From NCBI RefSeq assembly GCF_030385785.1, contig NZ_JAUEDK010000014.1:1-64000 (forward strand): a stretch of DNA of 64,000 nt, given 5' to 3'. This document shows positions 43,310-54,007 of the stretch, in pieces (the stretch's first letter is position 1; each line of letters begins with the position of its first letter). This DNA comes from Crenobacter oryzisoli (GTDB taxonomy: Bacteria; Pseudomonadota; Gammaproteobacteria; Burkholderiales; Chromobacteriaceae). The translations under genes and the position numbers were made by a program. Under the pieces are notes generated by a model. That model worked only from the letters and a program-made list of their open reading frames with translations, ran no database searches and was not told where the DNA came from.

Positions 43310-43993
43310 ATGATTGATAAGACCGTTTCCTCCCTCGAGGAGGCTGTGGCCGGCATCTTTGACGGGGCCACTGTGATGATCGGCGGCTTCGGCACGGCGG
43401 GGCAGCCAGCCGAGCTGATCGACGCACTGATCGCGCAAGGCGCGCGCGACCTCACCATCGTCAACAACAACGCCGGCAACGGCGAGATCGGCCTGGCGGC
43501 GCTGCTGAAAGCACGCCGCGTGAAGAAGATCATCTGTTCGTTCCCGCGCCAGGCCGACTCGCAGGTGTTCGATGCGCTGTACCGTGCCGGCGAGATCGAG
43601 CTGGAGCTAGTGCCGCAGGGCAACCTCGCCGCGCGCATCCAGGCGGCCGGTGCTGGCCTGGGCGCGATCTTCACCCCGACCGGCTACGGCACGCTGCTCG
43701 CCGAAGGCAAGGAAACCCGCGAGATCGACGGCAAGCACTATGTGCTCGAGTACCCGATTAAGGCCGACTTCGCGCTGATCAAGGCGCTGAAGGGCGACCG
43801 CTGGGGCAACCTGGTGTACCGCAAGGCGGCGCGCAACTTCGGTCCGATCATGGCAACCGCGGCTGACGTCACCATCGCGCAGGTGTCCGAGATCGTGCCC
43901 TTGGGCGACCTGGACCCCGAAGTCATCGTGACCCCGGGCATCTTCGTGCAGCGCGTCGTCGCCATCGGCAATGCCGTGGCGCAAGCGGCATAA
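43310..43993 (+). CDS. pcaI: 3-Oxoadipate CoA-transferase subunit A
   Basis: 227 residues. With PcaJ it moves CoA from succinyl-CoA to beta-ketoadipate. The family I CoA-transferase alpha pattern is visible: VMIGGFGTAGQPAELIDALI, NNNAGNGEIGLAALLK, and FTPTGYGTLLAEGKETREIDGKHYVLE. It opens the six-gene pcaIJFBDC run; pcaJ follows after 12 bp. The untranslated leader from the boxes to ATG is long, about 180 bp. No clear ribosome site precedes ATG 43310. Confidence 0.95.
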   Translation: MIDKTVSSLEEAVAGIFDGATVMIGGFGTAGQPAELIDALIAQGARDLTIVNNNAGNGEIGLAALLKARRVKKIICSFPRQADSQVFDALYRAGEIELELVPQGNLAARIQAAGAGLGAIFTPTGYGTLLAEGKETREIDGKHYVLEYPIKADFALIKALKGDRWGNLVYRKAARNFGPIMATAADVTIAQVSEIVPLGDLDPEVIVTPGIFVQRVVAIGNAVAQAA

Positions 43994-44005
43994 AGGAGTA
44001 GAGAC

Positions 44006-44662
44006 ATGAACAAACTGACCCGCGACCAGATGGCTGAACGCGTCGCCCGCGACATTCCCGAAGGCTCGTACGTGAACCTCGGCATCGGCCTGCCGACCAA
44101 GGTGGCCAATTACCTGCCGAAGGAACGCGAAATCTTCCTGCACAGCGAAAACGGCTTGCTCGGCATGGGCGAAGCGCCGGAGCCGGGCGAAGAGGATCCG
44201 GAACTGATTAACGCCGGCAAGGAGCCAGTGACGCTGCTCGAAGGCGGTAGCTTCTTCCACCACGGCGACTCGTTCGCGATGATGCGTGGCGGCCACCTCG
44301 ACATCTGCGTGCTCGGCGCATTCCAGGTGTCGGCCACCGGCGACCTGGCCAACTGGCACACCGGCGCCCCGGGCGCGATCCCGGCGGTTGGCGGCGCGAT
44401 GGACCTGGCAGTCGGCGCCAAGCAGGTATTCGTGATGATGGACCTGCTCACCAAGACCGGCGAGAGCAAGCTGGTCGACGCGTGCAGCTACCCGCTGACC
44501 GGCGTTGGCTGCGTCGACCGCATCTACACCGACGTGGCCGTCATCGACGTGACCCCGGATGGCCTGGTGGTGCGCGAACTGGTCGAAGGTAACAGCTTCG
44601 ACGAACTGCAACGCATCGTCCCTGTTCCCCTCAAACTGGCCCCGCTGGCCGCCGCCGCATAA
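44006..44662 (+). CDS. pcaJ: 3-Oxoadipate CoA-transferase subunit B
   Basis: 218 residues. The catalytic glutamate that forms the CoA thioester is Glu48 in FLHSENGLLG. GIGLPTKVANYLP and GGAMDLAVGAKQVFVMMDLLTKTGESKLV are typical. AAGGAG is nine bases before the ATG. It pairs with PcaI in the cytoplasm; pcaF starts 8 bp downstream. Confidence 0.95.
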   Translation: MNKLTRDQMAERVARDIPEGSYVNLGIGLPTKVANYLPKEREIFLHSENGLLGMGEAPEPGEEDPELINAGKEPVTLLEGGSFFHHGDSFAMMRGGHLDICVLGAFQVSATGDLANWHTGAPGAIPAVGGAMDLAVGAKQVFVMMDLLTKTGESKLVDACSYPLTGVGCVDRIYTDVAVIDVTPDGLVVRELVEGNSFDELQRIVPVPLKLAPLAAAA

Positions 44663-44670
44663 GGACAACC

Positions 44671-45873
44671 ATGGAAAACGCATACATCTGCGACGCGATC
44701 CGCACCCCGTTTGGCCGCTACGGCGGCACCCTCGCGAGCATCCGCGCCGACGATCTGGGCGCCTTGCCGATCAAGGCCCTGATGGAACGCAACCCGGGCG
44801 TCGACTGGGCTGCGATTGACGACGTGATCTACGGTTGCGCCAACCAGGCCGGTGAAGACAACCGCAACGTGGCGCGCATGTCGAGCCTGCTCGCCGGGCT
44901 GCCGGTCGAGGTGCCGGGCAGCACCGTGAATCGCCTGTGCGGCTCCAGCCTCGACGCGATCGGCATCGCCGCGCGCGCGATCAAGAGCGGCGAGACCGGC
45001 CTGATGATCGCCGGCGGCGTCGAGAGCATGTCGCGCGCGCCGTTCGTGATGGGCAAGGCCGACTCCGCATTCAGTCGTAATATGAAGATCGAGGACACCA
45101 CGATTGGCTGGCGTTTCATTAACCCGCTGATGAAGGCGCAGTACGGTGTCGACTCGATGCCGGAAACCGCCGAGAACGTCGCCACCGACTTCAACATTAG
45201 CCGCGCCGATCAGGACGCGTTCGCCCTGCGCAGCCAGCAGCGCACCGCCGCCGCGCAGGAAGCCGGAATCTTCGACGACGAGCTGATCCCGGTGACGATC
45301 CAGCAGAAGAAGGGCGACCCTATCCTCTTTACCAAGGATGAGCACCCGCGCGCGACCTCGCTCGAGGCGCTCGCCAAGCTGAAGGGCGTGGTGCGTCCGG
45401 ATGGCACGGTGACCGCCGGCAACGCGTCGGGCGTGAACGACGGTGCGGCCGCGTTGCTCTTGGCGAATGAGGCAGCCGCCGGCCGTTATGGCCTGACGCC
45501 GCTGGCACGTGTCGTCGCGGTGGCGACGGCGGGCGTTGCGCCGCGCATCATGGGCTTTGGCCCGGCGCCGGCGATTCGAAAGGTGCTTGCCAAGGCCGGC
45601 CTGACGCTCGACCAGATCGACCTGATCGAGCTGAACGAAGCATTCGCCGCACAGGCACTGGCGGTGACGCGCGACATAGGCCTCGCTGACGACGACGCGC
45701 GCGTCAACCCGAACGGCGGCGCAATCGCACTTGGCCACCCGCTAGGCGCATCGGGTGCACGCCTCGTGACGACCGCGGCCTACCAGCTGGCGCGTACCGG
45801 TGGCCGCTACGCACTGTGTACTATGTGTATCGGGGTGGGGCAGGGCATCGCGCTGATCATCGAGCGCGTCTGA
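44671..45873 (+). CDS. pcaF: Beta-ketoadipyl-CoA thiolase
   Basis: 400 residues, the normal thiolase length. It splits beta-ketoadipyl-CoA with CoA into succinyl-CoA and acetyl-CoA. The acyl-carrying Cys90 is in VNRLCGSSLDA; the catalytic His is in GHPLGASGAR and the second Cys in CTMCIGVGQG. N-terminal DAIRTPFGRYGG is the PcaF/PaaJ type. It follows pcaJ closely and ends 68 bp before pcaB. Confidence 0.96.
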   Translation: MENAYICDAIRTPFGRYGGTLASIRADDLGALPIKALMERNPGVDWAAIDDVIYGCANQAGEDNRNVARMSSLLAGLPVEVPGSTVNRLCGSSLDAIGIAARAIKSGETGLMIAGGVESMSRAPFVMGKADSAFSRNMKIEDTTIGWRFINPLMKAQYGVDSMPETAENVATDFNISRADQDAFALRSQQRTAAAQEAGIFDDELIPVTIQQKKGDPILFTKDEHPRATSLEALAKLKGVVRPDGTVTAGNASGVNDGAAALLLANEAAAGRYGLTPLARVVAVATAGVAPRIMGFGPAPAIRKVLAKAGLTLDQIDLIELNEAFAAQALAVTRDIGLADDDARVNPNGGAIALGHPLGASGARLVTTAAYQLARTGGRYALCTMCIGVGQGIALIIERV

Positions 45874-45941
45874 CCCCCGAGACGCAACGATGCCGTCAGG
45901 CTCGGCCCAGTCCGGGCCTGGCGGCTTTTCCAAGGACAGCC

Positions 45942-47282
45942 ATGAAACTTCTTGATCCGCTGTTCAGGGCGGGCGAGTGCCGAGCGGTCTTCTCTGATGC
46001 GGCTGCACTGCAGTGCATGCTCGACTTCGAGGCGGCACTGGCTCATGCCGAGGCGGCCGTCGGCGTGATCCCCTCCGATGCGGTCGATCCGATCGCGGCG
46101 GCCTGCCACGCCGAACTCTACGACCTCGACGCGATCGCGCACGACGCGGCACGCGCCGGCAACCTCGCGATTCCGATGGTCAAGCACCTGACCGCACGCG
46201 TGAAGGACACCGATGCGTCCGCCGCCCGTTACGTGCATTGGGGAGCGACCAGCCAGGATGCAATCGACACCGGCTTTGTGCTGCAACTCAAGCGAGCACT
46301 CTCCGTCGTCGAGGCCGACCTTCAGCGGCTGATCGTGGCGCTCGCCCGACGTACCGCCGAGCATCGCCACACTGTGATGGTCGGGCGTACCTGGATGCAG
46401 CACGCGCTGCCGACGACTCTCGGACTCAAACTCGCCGGTACGCTCGACGCGCTATTGCGCCACAGGCAGAGGCTGACGGAACTGACGCCGCGCGTGCTGG
46501 CGCTGCAGTTCGGCGGCGCCGCCGGCACGCTCGCGTCGCTCGGCGATGCCGGCATGTTGGTCGCTGAAAGATTGGCCGAGCAGCTGCAGCTGACGCTGCC
46601 CGCCACACCGTGGCACGGCCAGCGCGACCGCGTCGCCGAGGTAGCTGCCTGGTTCGGCAGCCTGACCGGCACGCTCGGCAAGCTCGCGCGTGATGTGTCC
46701 CTGCTGATGCAGACCGAGATTGGCGAGGTAGCCGAGCCCGCTGGTGCCGGGCGCGGCGGCTCGTCAACGATGCCTCACAAGCGCAACCCAGTCAGCTCGG
46801 CCGTGGTGCTGGCTGCCGCGCAACGCGTACCTGCGCTGGTCGGCACCGTGTTCTCGGCGATGGTGCAGGAGCACGAGCGCGGTCTCGGCGGCTGGCACGC
46901 CGAGTGGGAGGTGCTGCCCGAGCTGATCCAGCTGTCGGCCGGCGCCTTGTCGGTTAGTGCCGAACTCGTCGAAGGACTGGAGGTGCATCCCGACGCGATG
47001 CGGGCCAATCTCGACGTGACCGGTGGCCTGATCATGGCCGAGGCCGTCACGATGGCGCTGGGCGAGGCGCTGGGCCGGCTCGACGCGCACAAGCTCGTCG
47101 AGGAGAAATGCCGCCAGGCGCAGGCCGAAGGGCGCCACCTCAAGACGGTGCTGGCAGAGGAGCCTAAGATCACAATGCATTTGTCGACGGCAGAGCTCGA
47201 GCGCCTGCTCGATCCCGTCAATTACACCGGTGTGGCCGATACGCTGATCGGGCGTGTTTTGGCCGCCGCGGAAGGAGACTGA
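45942..47282 (+). CDS. pcaB: 3-Carboxy-cis,cis-muconate cycloisomerase
   Basis: 446 residues of the fumarase/aspartase superfamily. It lactonises beta-carboxy-cis,cis-muconate to gamma-carboxymuconolactone. The signature GGSSTMPHKRNP carries the mobile catalytic loop, and ARYVHWGATSQDAIDTG is the second conserved block. ATG 45942 after AAGGACAG matches the family start MKLLDPLF. pcaD begins 3 bp after the stop. Confidence 0.95.
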   Translation: MKLLDPLFRAGECRAVFSDAAALQCMLDFEAALAHAEAAVGVIPSDAVDPIAAACHAELYDLDAIAHDAARAGNLAIPMVKHLTARVKDTDASAARYVHWGATSQDAIDTGFVLQLKRALSVVEADLQRLIVALARRTAEHRHTVMVGRTWMQHALPTTLGLKLAGTLDALLRHRQRLTELTPRVLALQFGGAAGTLASLGDAGMLVAERLAEQLQLTLPATPWHGQRDRVAEVAAWFGSLTGTLGKLARDVSLLMQTEIGEVAEPAGAGRGGSSTMPHKRNPVSSAVVLAAAQRVPALVGTVFSAMVQEHERGLGGWHAEWEVLPELIQLSAGALSVSAELVEGLEVHPDAMRANLDVTGGLIMAEAVTMALGEALGRLDAHKLVEEKCRQAQAEGRHLKTVLAEEPKITMHLSTAELERLLDPVNYTGVADTLIGRVLAAAEGD

Positions 47283-47285
47283 ACC

Positions 47286-48065
47286 ATGCCCATCCTCAAG
47301 CTCGACCCCTATCACATTCACTACGAGCTGGACGGCCCGGAAAATGCGCCAGTGCTGGTGCTGTCCAACTCGCTCGGCACCACCCTCGACATGTGGGCAC
47401 CGCAGATCGACGCGTTGCGCTGGAAGTTTCGCGTGCTGCGCTACGACACGCGCGGCCATGGTGAGACCTCGGCGATTCCCGGCCCGTATCAGCTCGCCCA
47501 GTTGGGGCGCGACGTACTGACGCTGATGGATGCGCTCAACATCGAGCGGGCCCACTTCTGCGGCATCTCGATGGGTGGTCTGACCGGGCTGTGGCTGGGC
47601 GTGCATGCGCCAAAGCGGCTCAACAAGCTGATCGTCAGCAATACCGCCGCCCGTATCGGCACCGAGGAAGGTTGGCAGGACCGGGCGCATCTGGTGCGCA
47701 GCGCGGGCATCCCGGAGGTGGCCGACGGTGCCGCCAGCCGCTGGTTCACCCCCGGCTTCATCCAGCATCAGCCGGAGCGGGTGGAAATGCTGCTGCGCCA
47801 ACTGCGAGGCAGCCCGGAAGCCGGCTACGCTGCTTGCTGCGATGCACTGGCCGTAGCCGATCTGCGCGACGAGATTTCGCGCATCGAGGTGCCGCTGCTG
47901 GTGATTGCCGGTAAGCACGACCCGGTGACCACCCCGGAAGACGCACGGTTCATCGTCGATCGCGTCAAGGGCGCGCGCTACGCGGAGCTGGAGGCATCGC
48001 ACCTTTCCAACGTGGAAGCCAGTGCGGCCTTTACCGATGCAGCACTGAAGTTTTTGGTCGACTGA
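47286..48065 (+). CDS. pcaD: 3-Oxoadipate enol-lactonase
   Basis: 259 residues of the alpha/beta hydrolase fold. It hydrolyses beta-ketoadipate enol-lactone to beta-ketoadipate. The nucleophile elbow is GISMGG with Ser95; the acid is in AGKHDPVT and the His in ASHLSNVE. SNSLGTTLDMW near the start forms the oxyanion region. It is not fused to PcaC, unlike PcaL of actinobacteria; pcaC follows after 30 bp. Confidence 0.95.
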   Translation: MPILKLDPYHIHYELDGPENAPVLVLSNSLGTTLDMWAPQIDALRWKFRVLRYDTRGHGETSAIPGPYQLAQLGRDVLTLMDALNIERAHFCGISMGGLTGLWLGVHAPKRLNKLIVSNTAARIGTEEGWQDRAHLVRSAGIPEVADGAASRWFTPGFIQHQPERVEMLLRQLRGSPEAGYAACCDALAVADLRDEISRIEVPLLVIAGKHDPVTTPEDARFIVDRVKGARYAELEASHLSNVEASAAFTDAALKFLVD

Positions 48066-48095
48066 CAGCACGGCCGGCCCGATTAAGGAAGACTC

Positions 48096-48470
48096 ATGGA
48101 CGAAAAACAACGCTACGACCAGGGACTGACGGTGCGTCGCGCGGTACTCGGCGATGCGCACGTCGACCATACGCTCACCAAACGCAACGACTTTAATGGC
48201 GAGTTCCAGGAATTCATCACGCGCTACGCCTGGGGAGAGATCTGGACACGCGATGGCCTGCCGCGCCATACGCGCAGCCTGATCACCATCGCGATGTTGA
48301 TCGCGCTCAATCGCGAGGCTGAGTTGCGCATGCATCTGCGGGCTGCGTTCAACAACGGCGTGACGCGCGATGAGATCAAAGAAGTGCTGATGCAGTCGGG
48401 CATTTACTGTGGGCTGCCTGCTGCGAATGCCGCCTTCCATCTGGCCGAGGAAGTATTCGAACAGATGTAA
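48096..48470 (+). CDS. pcaC: 4-Carboxymuconolactone decarboxylase
   Basis: 124 residues of the CMD/AhpD-like family. It decarboxylates gamma-carboxymuconolactone to the enol-lactone used by PcaD. ARRYVLGDAHVD-type start (VRRAVLGDAHVDHTL), WGEIWTRDGLPRHTRSLITIAMLIALNR and LMQSGIYCGLPAANAAFHLAEEV fit well. It is the last gene of the pca run; a stem CTGCCCAG/CTGGGCAG (48479-48509) without a T tract follows. Confidence 0.95.
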   Translation: MDEKQRYDQGLTVRRAVLGDAHVDHTLTKRNDFNGEFQEFITRYAWGEIWTRDGLPRHTRSLITIAMLIALNREAELRMHLRAAFNNGVTRDEIKEVLMQSGIYCGLPAANAAFHLAEEVFEQM

Positions 48471-48660
48471 AGACCGAACTGCCCAGCGTCCTCAAAACGA
48501 CTGGGCAGCCTAGGGCTCGTTTTTACCAGCATAACTGCAACGGTCGAGCATGGCACTGCATGTTGTCTAGCTACCGTTCCGGCGAGGTGCCTTGCCTGAT
48601 GCGCCATGGCAAGCAAAAGGGCAGGGCACCGCCGAACGGGTGGCTACATTTATTATTTAG

Positions 48661-49365
48661 TTAGTGCCCATTGCGGCCCTTGCCGTCATGACCTCCCTTG
48701 TCGTGGCCGCCGAAACCGCCACCGTGATCGCCTTTGCCACCATCATGGTCGCCCCGTCCGTGGTCGCCTTTGCCACCATCATGGTCGCCCCGTCCGTGGT
48801 CGCCTTTGCCACCATCATGGTCGCCCCGTCCGTGGTCGCCTTTGCCACCATCATGGTCGCCCCGTCCGTGGTCGCCTTTGCCACCATCATGGTCGCCCCG
48901 TCCGTGGTCGCCTTTGCCACCATCGTGGTCACCCCGTCCGTGGTCGCCTTTGCCACCATCATGGTCGCCATGATGATGACCGCCATTATCTCCTTTTCCG
49001 GGATCTCCGCCGTTGGGACCACCATTGTTCCCATTGTTGCTGGAGTCTGCTCCCCCACGGTGGTCACTGCTTCCGCCGCTTGGGCCGCTATCGTTGCCTT
49101 TGCTCGCGCTATTGGCGCTGGCGCCGCTGTTAGTGCCACTGGTCCCGCCGTTGGTGTTGCCTACGCTACCGTTTCCACGGTTTGACGCTGAGCTTAATCC
49201 ATCTTTGGCGGAAGTTTCACATGAATGAACACCGGAGCCGATACTGCAGCCGTTTGAGGAGAATCTGGCGGTGTCGGAATTGGTAGAGAAAGACATGGCC
49301 TCTTCCGCATAAGCGGAACCGGCCAAAAGCATTATGATGAGTGCGGACAGAGTGCGGAGCTTCAT
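48661..49365 (-). CDS. Secreted Gly/Asp/His-rich tandem-repeat protein
   Basis: 234 residues. A signal peptide (MKLRTLSALIIMLLAGSAYAEEA) is followed by a Ser/Asn/Gly-rich part with two Cys (SSNGCSIGSGVHSCET) and then seven near-identical 12-residue repeats GDHDGGKGDHGR, ending GGHDKGGHDGKGRNGH. The His and Asp content suggests metal binding in the periplasm or outside the cell. GGGAGAA precedes ATG 49365. The repeat array makes length changes by slippage likely. No family is recognised. Confidence 0.75.
   Translation of the reverse strand: MKLRTLSALIIMLLAGSAYAEEAMSFSTNSDTARFSSNGCSIGSGVHSCETSAKDGLSSASNRGNGSVGNTNGGTSGTNSGASANSASKGNDSGPSGGSSDHRGGADSSNNGNNGGPNGGDPGKGDNGGHHHGDHDGGKGDHGRGDHDGGKGDHGRGDHDGGKGDHGRGDHDGGKGDHGRGDHDGGKGDHGRGDHDGGKGDHGRGDHDGGKGDHGGGFGGHDKGGHDGKGRNGH
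48729..48970. repeat. Intragenic 36-nt tandem repeat, about 6.7 copies
   Basis: Units start at 48729, 48765, 48801, 48837, 48873, 48909 and 48945. Most are identical; the sixth differs by two bases (catcgtggtcacc). The unit length is a multiple of three, so copy changes keep the frame. Confidence 0.9.
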
Positions 49366-50253
49366 GGCATTTCTCCCGTTATACAAAAAGTAATAAGGGA
49401 CTCGGCCTCTATCTCCATTTTGATAAAGAGGCTCTTTTTGCCCATCCGGGGTCTATAATGCCCTCCAGCTTTTATCTATGCGGGTAGGGTATCTTTATTG
49501 TGCAAAAACCGTGCCTAATGAATTAAGCTCCGCTATATGGTTTGACTTTTGGTTTGAATAATGCGTTTTGCGTTGTGAAAATAACCATGAAAATCATGCA
49601 GATATGGTGTTTTTGTTAATGTGATGGAGTTGTTGGGACGCTTTGTTTCGACTTGTTTTCTGGCTTTGTATGGTCAAAAAATGGCGGGGTGGGATCATTG
49701 ATATGGCATTATTTTGACCGGGCTTATGAAGTGTCTCAGGAGTGGTACAGATTATTTCGTTGCCGTGGCTGATGCTGTGCAGGCTGTCATATTTTTTGCT
49801 GTTTCATGACATTTAAAGTGAATGTGTCAGTATTGGGACAGCTCGCTGATTACAGGGAGAAAATATGAGCAAGTCCCATATAGGCTGTTTCAGAACTGAT
49901 ACATCAAATCCGGTCAAGCGTTGAATGGCGGATGGGTGGGGAGGGGGAGTCGTTTTTTAGGGCTGTTTGGCTGAGGCGCTATCTGCAGGAAGCCGGTATG
50001 TGGGCTCTGTGGAGGTTGCGATAAGAGTCGCTAACAAAAATCTTGCTGCAGCGTTGCACTGAGTTTTGTTAGCGGCTTTAAGAACCTGTTTACGATCTCG
50101 CGAACGAAGGGGCAGCCAAGGCGAAATGGTGCGAAAAAGCGGGCTGCAGCGGAAGGAGACGCCTGATAGCGGTGTGGTGGCTGCGGGTTGAGCAACAGCT
50201 CTCTTGTTTCTCCTCATTGCTCGGATAAGATAGGCCCCATTAAATCGCCACGC
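49366..50253. other. Intergenic region with AT-rich stretch and a MITE remnant
   Basis: Nearly 900 bp. The part 49366-49860 is AT-rich and holds the promoter of the repeat protein. A 19-codon frame (MSKSHIGCFRTDTSNPVKR) at 49865-49924 has a fair AGGGAGAA site but no other support. A 60-bp MITE is at 50022-50081. The following AAGAACCTGTTTACGATCTC (50081-50100) resembles an IS end, not confirmed. Confidence 0.5.
50022..50081. repeat. Inverted-repeat element (GCCGCTAACAAAA family), short copy 4
   Basis: Only 60 bp: TAAGAGTCGCTAACAAAA at the left and TTTTGTTAGCGGCTTTAA at the right, with the interior reduced to tcttgctgcagcgttgcactgag. It looks like an internal deletion of the 116-bp form. Confidence 0.7.
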
Positions 50254-51030
50254 ATGAAACCTTCGATGATCATTCTCAACCAACGACAACAGGAACTCTT
50301 GAGCTGGGTACAGCGTGACGGCCACGTCACCGTCGAAAAGCTCGCGGCGCATTTTGGCGTTACCTACCAGACCATACGTCGAGACATCAGCCTGCTGGCG
50401 GGCGAGAAGCTATTGCATCGGATGCATGGCGGGGCCAGCGTCCTGTCTAGCGTGGAAAACGTCGCTTACAACGAGCGCCAGGTGCTGTTCAGCACCGAGA
50501 AGCAGCGCATCGCCAAGCTGGTGGCCGAGCACATCCCGAACCACGCCTCGCTTTTCATCAATCTGGGCACGACCACCGAGGAAGTCGCCAAGGCGCTGCA
50601 CAATCACCGCGGCCTGCATGTGATCACCAACAACCTCAATGTGGCGGCGATGATGTGCGACTACCCGGACTGTGAGGTGATCGTGGCGAGCGGCGTGATG
50701 CGGCCACGCGACCGGGGCATCATCGGCGAGGCGACCATCGAGTTTATCCGCAAGTTCAAGGTCGACTACGCAATCATCGGCATCTCCAGCATCGAGAACG
50801 ACGGCACACTGCGTGATTTCGACCTACGCGAGGTACGCACCTCCGAGGCGATCATCCAGCAATCGCGCAATGTGTTCTTGGTCGCCGATCATTCCAAGTT
50901 CGGCCGCCCCGCGCTGGTGGAGCTGGGCCATCTGTCGAAGATCACCGCGCTGTTCACCGATAGGCCGGTGTCAGACGAGATGGCCGAGGTGATCGCCGAG
51001 GCGAAAACGGAGCTCTTCGTCGCCGACTGA
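50254..51030 (+). CDS. glpR: Glycerol-3-phosphate regulon repressor (DeoR family)
   Basis: About 258 residues. The DeoR helix-turn-helix (NQRQQELLSWVQRDGHVTVEKLAAHFGVTYQTIRRDISLL) is followed by the sugar-phosphate-sensing domain (INLGTTTEEVAKALHNHRGLHVITNNLNVA, IIGISSIENDGTLRDFDLREV). GlpR represses glycerol genes until glycerol-3-phosphate binds. It is followed by glpK, glpF and glpD in the same direction. ATG 50254 or 50266 may start it; the latter gives the family start MIILNQRQ. Confidence 0.92.
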   Translation: MKPSMIILNQRQQELLSWVQRDGHVTVEKLAAHFGVTYQTIRRDISLLAGEKLLHRMHGGASVLSSVENVAYNERQVLFSTEKQRIAKLVAEHIPNHASLFINLGTTTEEVAKALHNHRGLHVITNNLNVAAMMCDYPDCEVIVASGVMRPRDRGIIGEATIEFIRKFKVDYAIIGISSIENDGTLRDFDLREVRTSEAIIQQSRNVFLVADHSKFGRPALVELGHLSKITALFTDRPVSDEMAEVIAEAKTELFVAD

Positions 51031-51487
51031 GCACCCTCCAGGGCTCCACAGCTTATCCCCGAGCGGCCTTCTCCCGTGCAAGGCGGGCCGCTCGCAGACA
51101 CCCCTCGCGTTCCGCCCGGAGAGGCGCTGCCATAGGCACGCGTGTTCACACGGTTCGACCCGCCTTTTGTTGGCTTTTCAGTCGTCCTTCCATCTTCTGC
51201 CGCTCACGCTGTCTCAGATTTCCCACCATGATGAAAGTGGATTTGCCCGTGCAATCAAGCGTTTGTCGGGAGCGTTAGACTGTTCTTGAATGTTGTTTTT
51301 GTGTTCTTTATATTTTTCTTTCATGTCGCAATTTACCGATATAGAATGCCGATGCGACATAAAACAACATTAATTTGTCATCGACGTCACCCTGGGACAG
51401 GGGTTTCGGGAGTCATCCCGGTTTTGGCCGCCGGATCGTGCGAGCACAGCGCGACCGGCGGGTTGATGTGCAAAGGAGAGCAGACCC
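51031..51487. promoter_or_regulatory. glpK upstream region with GlpR-like half-sites
   Basis: A hairpin CGAGCGGCC/GGCCGCTCG (51060-51094) ends glpR transcription. Near 51322-51373 two segments, TTTCATGTCGCAA and GCGACATAAAACAACATT, resemble the GCAACAT/ATGTTGC palindrome upstream of glpD and may be GlpR operators. Strong AT content around 51280-51330 suits a promoter. Confidence 0.45.
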
Positions 51488-52984
<1,497 letters not shown>

Positions 52985-53114
52985 GCGCCGTCACCATCCC
53001 TTCCCGTGTCGCCGCACCTTGCGCCAATTCGGTCGTGGGCGGCGACGCCGGGTCACCTCGCTGCGTTTTTGTCAGTGACTCCGAGTTCGTACTATTTAGT
53101 CGGGAACCCTATCC

Positions 53115-53828
53115 ATGACTCCATTGATTGCCGAATTCATCGGCACGGCCCTGCTGGTGCTGCTGGGCAACGGCGTGGTCGCCAATGTCATCCTCAACAA
53201 GACGAAGGGCCAGAACGGCGGCCTGATCGTGATCGCCTTCGGCTGGGCGATGGCGGTGTTCGTCGCGGTGTTCTGTGTCGCCTCATACAGCGGCGCCCAT
53301 CTCAACCCGGCGGTCACCGTGGCGCTGGCGGTGGCGGGCAAGTTCGCCTGGGCCAGTGTGCCGGGCTATGTAGCTGCCCAGATGGCTGGCGGCATGGCTG
53401 GCGCCTTCTTGGTCTGGCTGATGTATCGCCATCACTTCGAGACCACCGAGTGCGCCGACACCAAACTGGCGGTGTTCTGCACCGGTCCGGCGATCCGCAG
53501 CCTACCGGGTAACCTGGCGTCCGAGATCATCGCCACCTTTGTACTGGTGTTCGCGGTGTTGCACATGGTGTCGCCCAAAGTATCGCTCGGCGCGATCGAC
53601 GCGCTGCCGGTCGGTCTGTTAGTGCTGGGCATTGGCGTGTCGCTAGGAGGCACCACCGGTTACGCGATGAGCCCGGCGCGGGATCTGGCGCCGCGGCTGA
53701 TGCACGCGCTGCTGCCGATCAGCGGCAAGCGCGACAGCGACTGGGGCTACGCGTGGGTGCCGGTGGTCGGCTCGCTGACGGGGGGCGTGCTGGCGGCATT
53801 GCTGCACAGCAAGTTGCTGATGGCCTGA
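53115..53828 (+). CDS. glpF: Glycerol uptake facilitator with altered second NPA motif
   Basis: 237 residues, six membrane helices of the aquaglyceroporin fold. The first pore motif is intact (SGAHLNPAVTVAL), but the second reads AMSPARDLAPR, with Ser in place of Asn of NPA. The Arg after it, which forms the selectivity filter, is kept. The change may affect transport or proton exclusion. It lies between glpK and glpD. A hairpin follows at 53867. Confidence 0.93.
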   Translation: MTPLIAEFIGTALLVLLGNGVVANVILNKTKGQNGGLIVIAFGWAMAVFVAVFCVASYSGAHLNPAVTVALAVAGKFAWASVPGYVAAQMAGGMAGAFLVWLMYRHHFETTECADTKLAVFCTGPAIRSLPGNLASEIIATFVLVFAVLHMVSPKVSLGAIDALPVGLLVLGIGVSLGGTTGYAMSPARDLAPRLMHALLPISGKRDSDWGYAWVPVVGSLTGGVLAALLHSKLLMA

Positions 53829-53866
53829 CGTTGCCCGTCGCGTCCGTTTGGACGCGGCCCTTTCTG

Positions 53867-53893
53867 AGCCCGACGCGTTCGTGGCGGGCTTTT
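53867..53893 (+). terminator. Terminator after glpF
   Basis: AGCCCG and CGGGCT arms followed by TTTTCT, about 40 bp after the stop; a second small hairpin GCGTCC/GGACGC is just upstream. Confidence 0.6.
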
Positions 53894-54007
53894 CTATTGG
53901 GGGGTGGGAATTGCTGTTGTTTTTGTCTGGTTACTGTTCGGGCTGGCTCGATCCAATGTCTGCTCTCTGGTAAATGCAACAAATAAAGAACAAAAATGAT
54001 CATTAAA

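Noticed and set aside
46764-48440. A 558-codon minus-strand frame opposite pcaB, pcaD and pcaC
   Set aside because: Antisense to three certain genes, with low-complexity His/Arg/Gln-rich translation and no recognisable motif.
48729-48970. Regular 36-nt repeats as a CRISPR array
   Set aside because: The repeats are directly adjacent with no spacers, keep a reading frame and lie inside a secreted-protein gene; no cas genes are near.
48664-49185. Plus-strand frame of about 173 codons across the repeat array
   Set aside because: It is the complement of the Gly/Asp/His-rich gene; the minus strand has the signal peptide and ribosome site.
49865-49924. A 19-codon frame with a fair ribosome site upstream of glpR
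   Set aside because: No similarity, no clear regulated partner and AT-rich surroundings where such frames are common.
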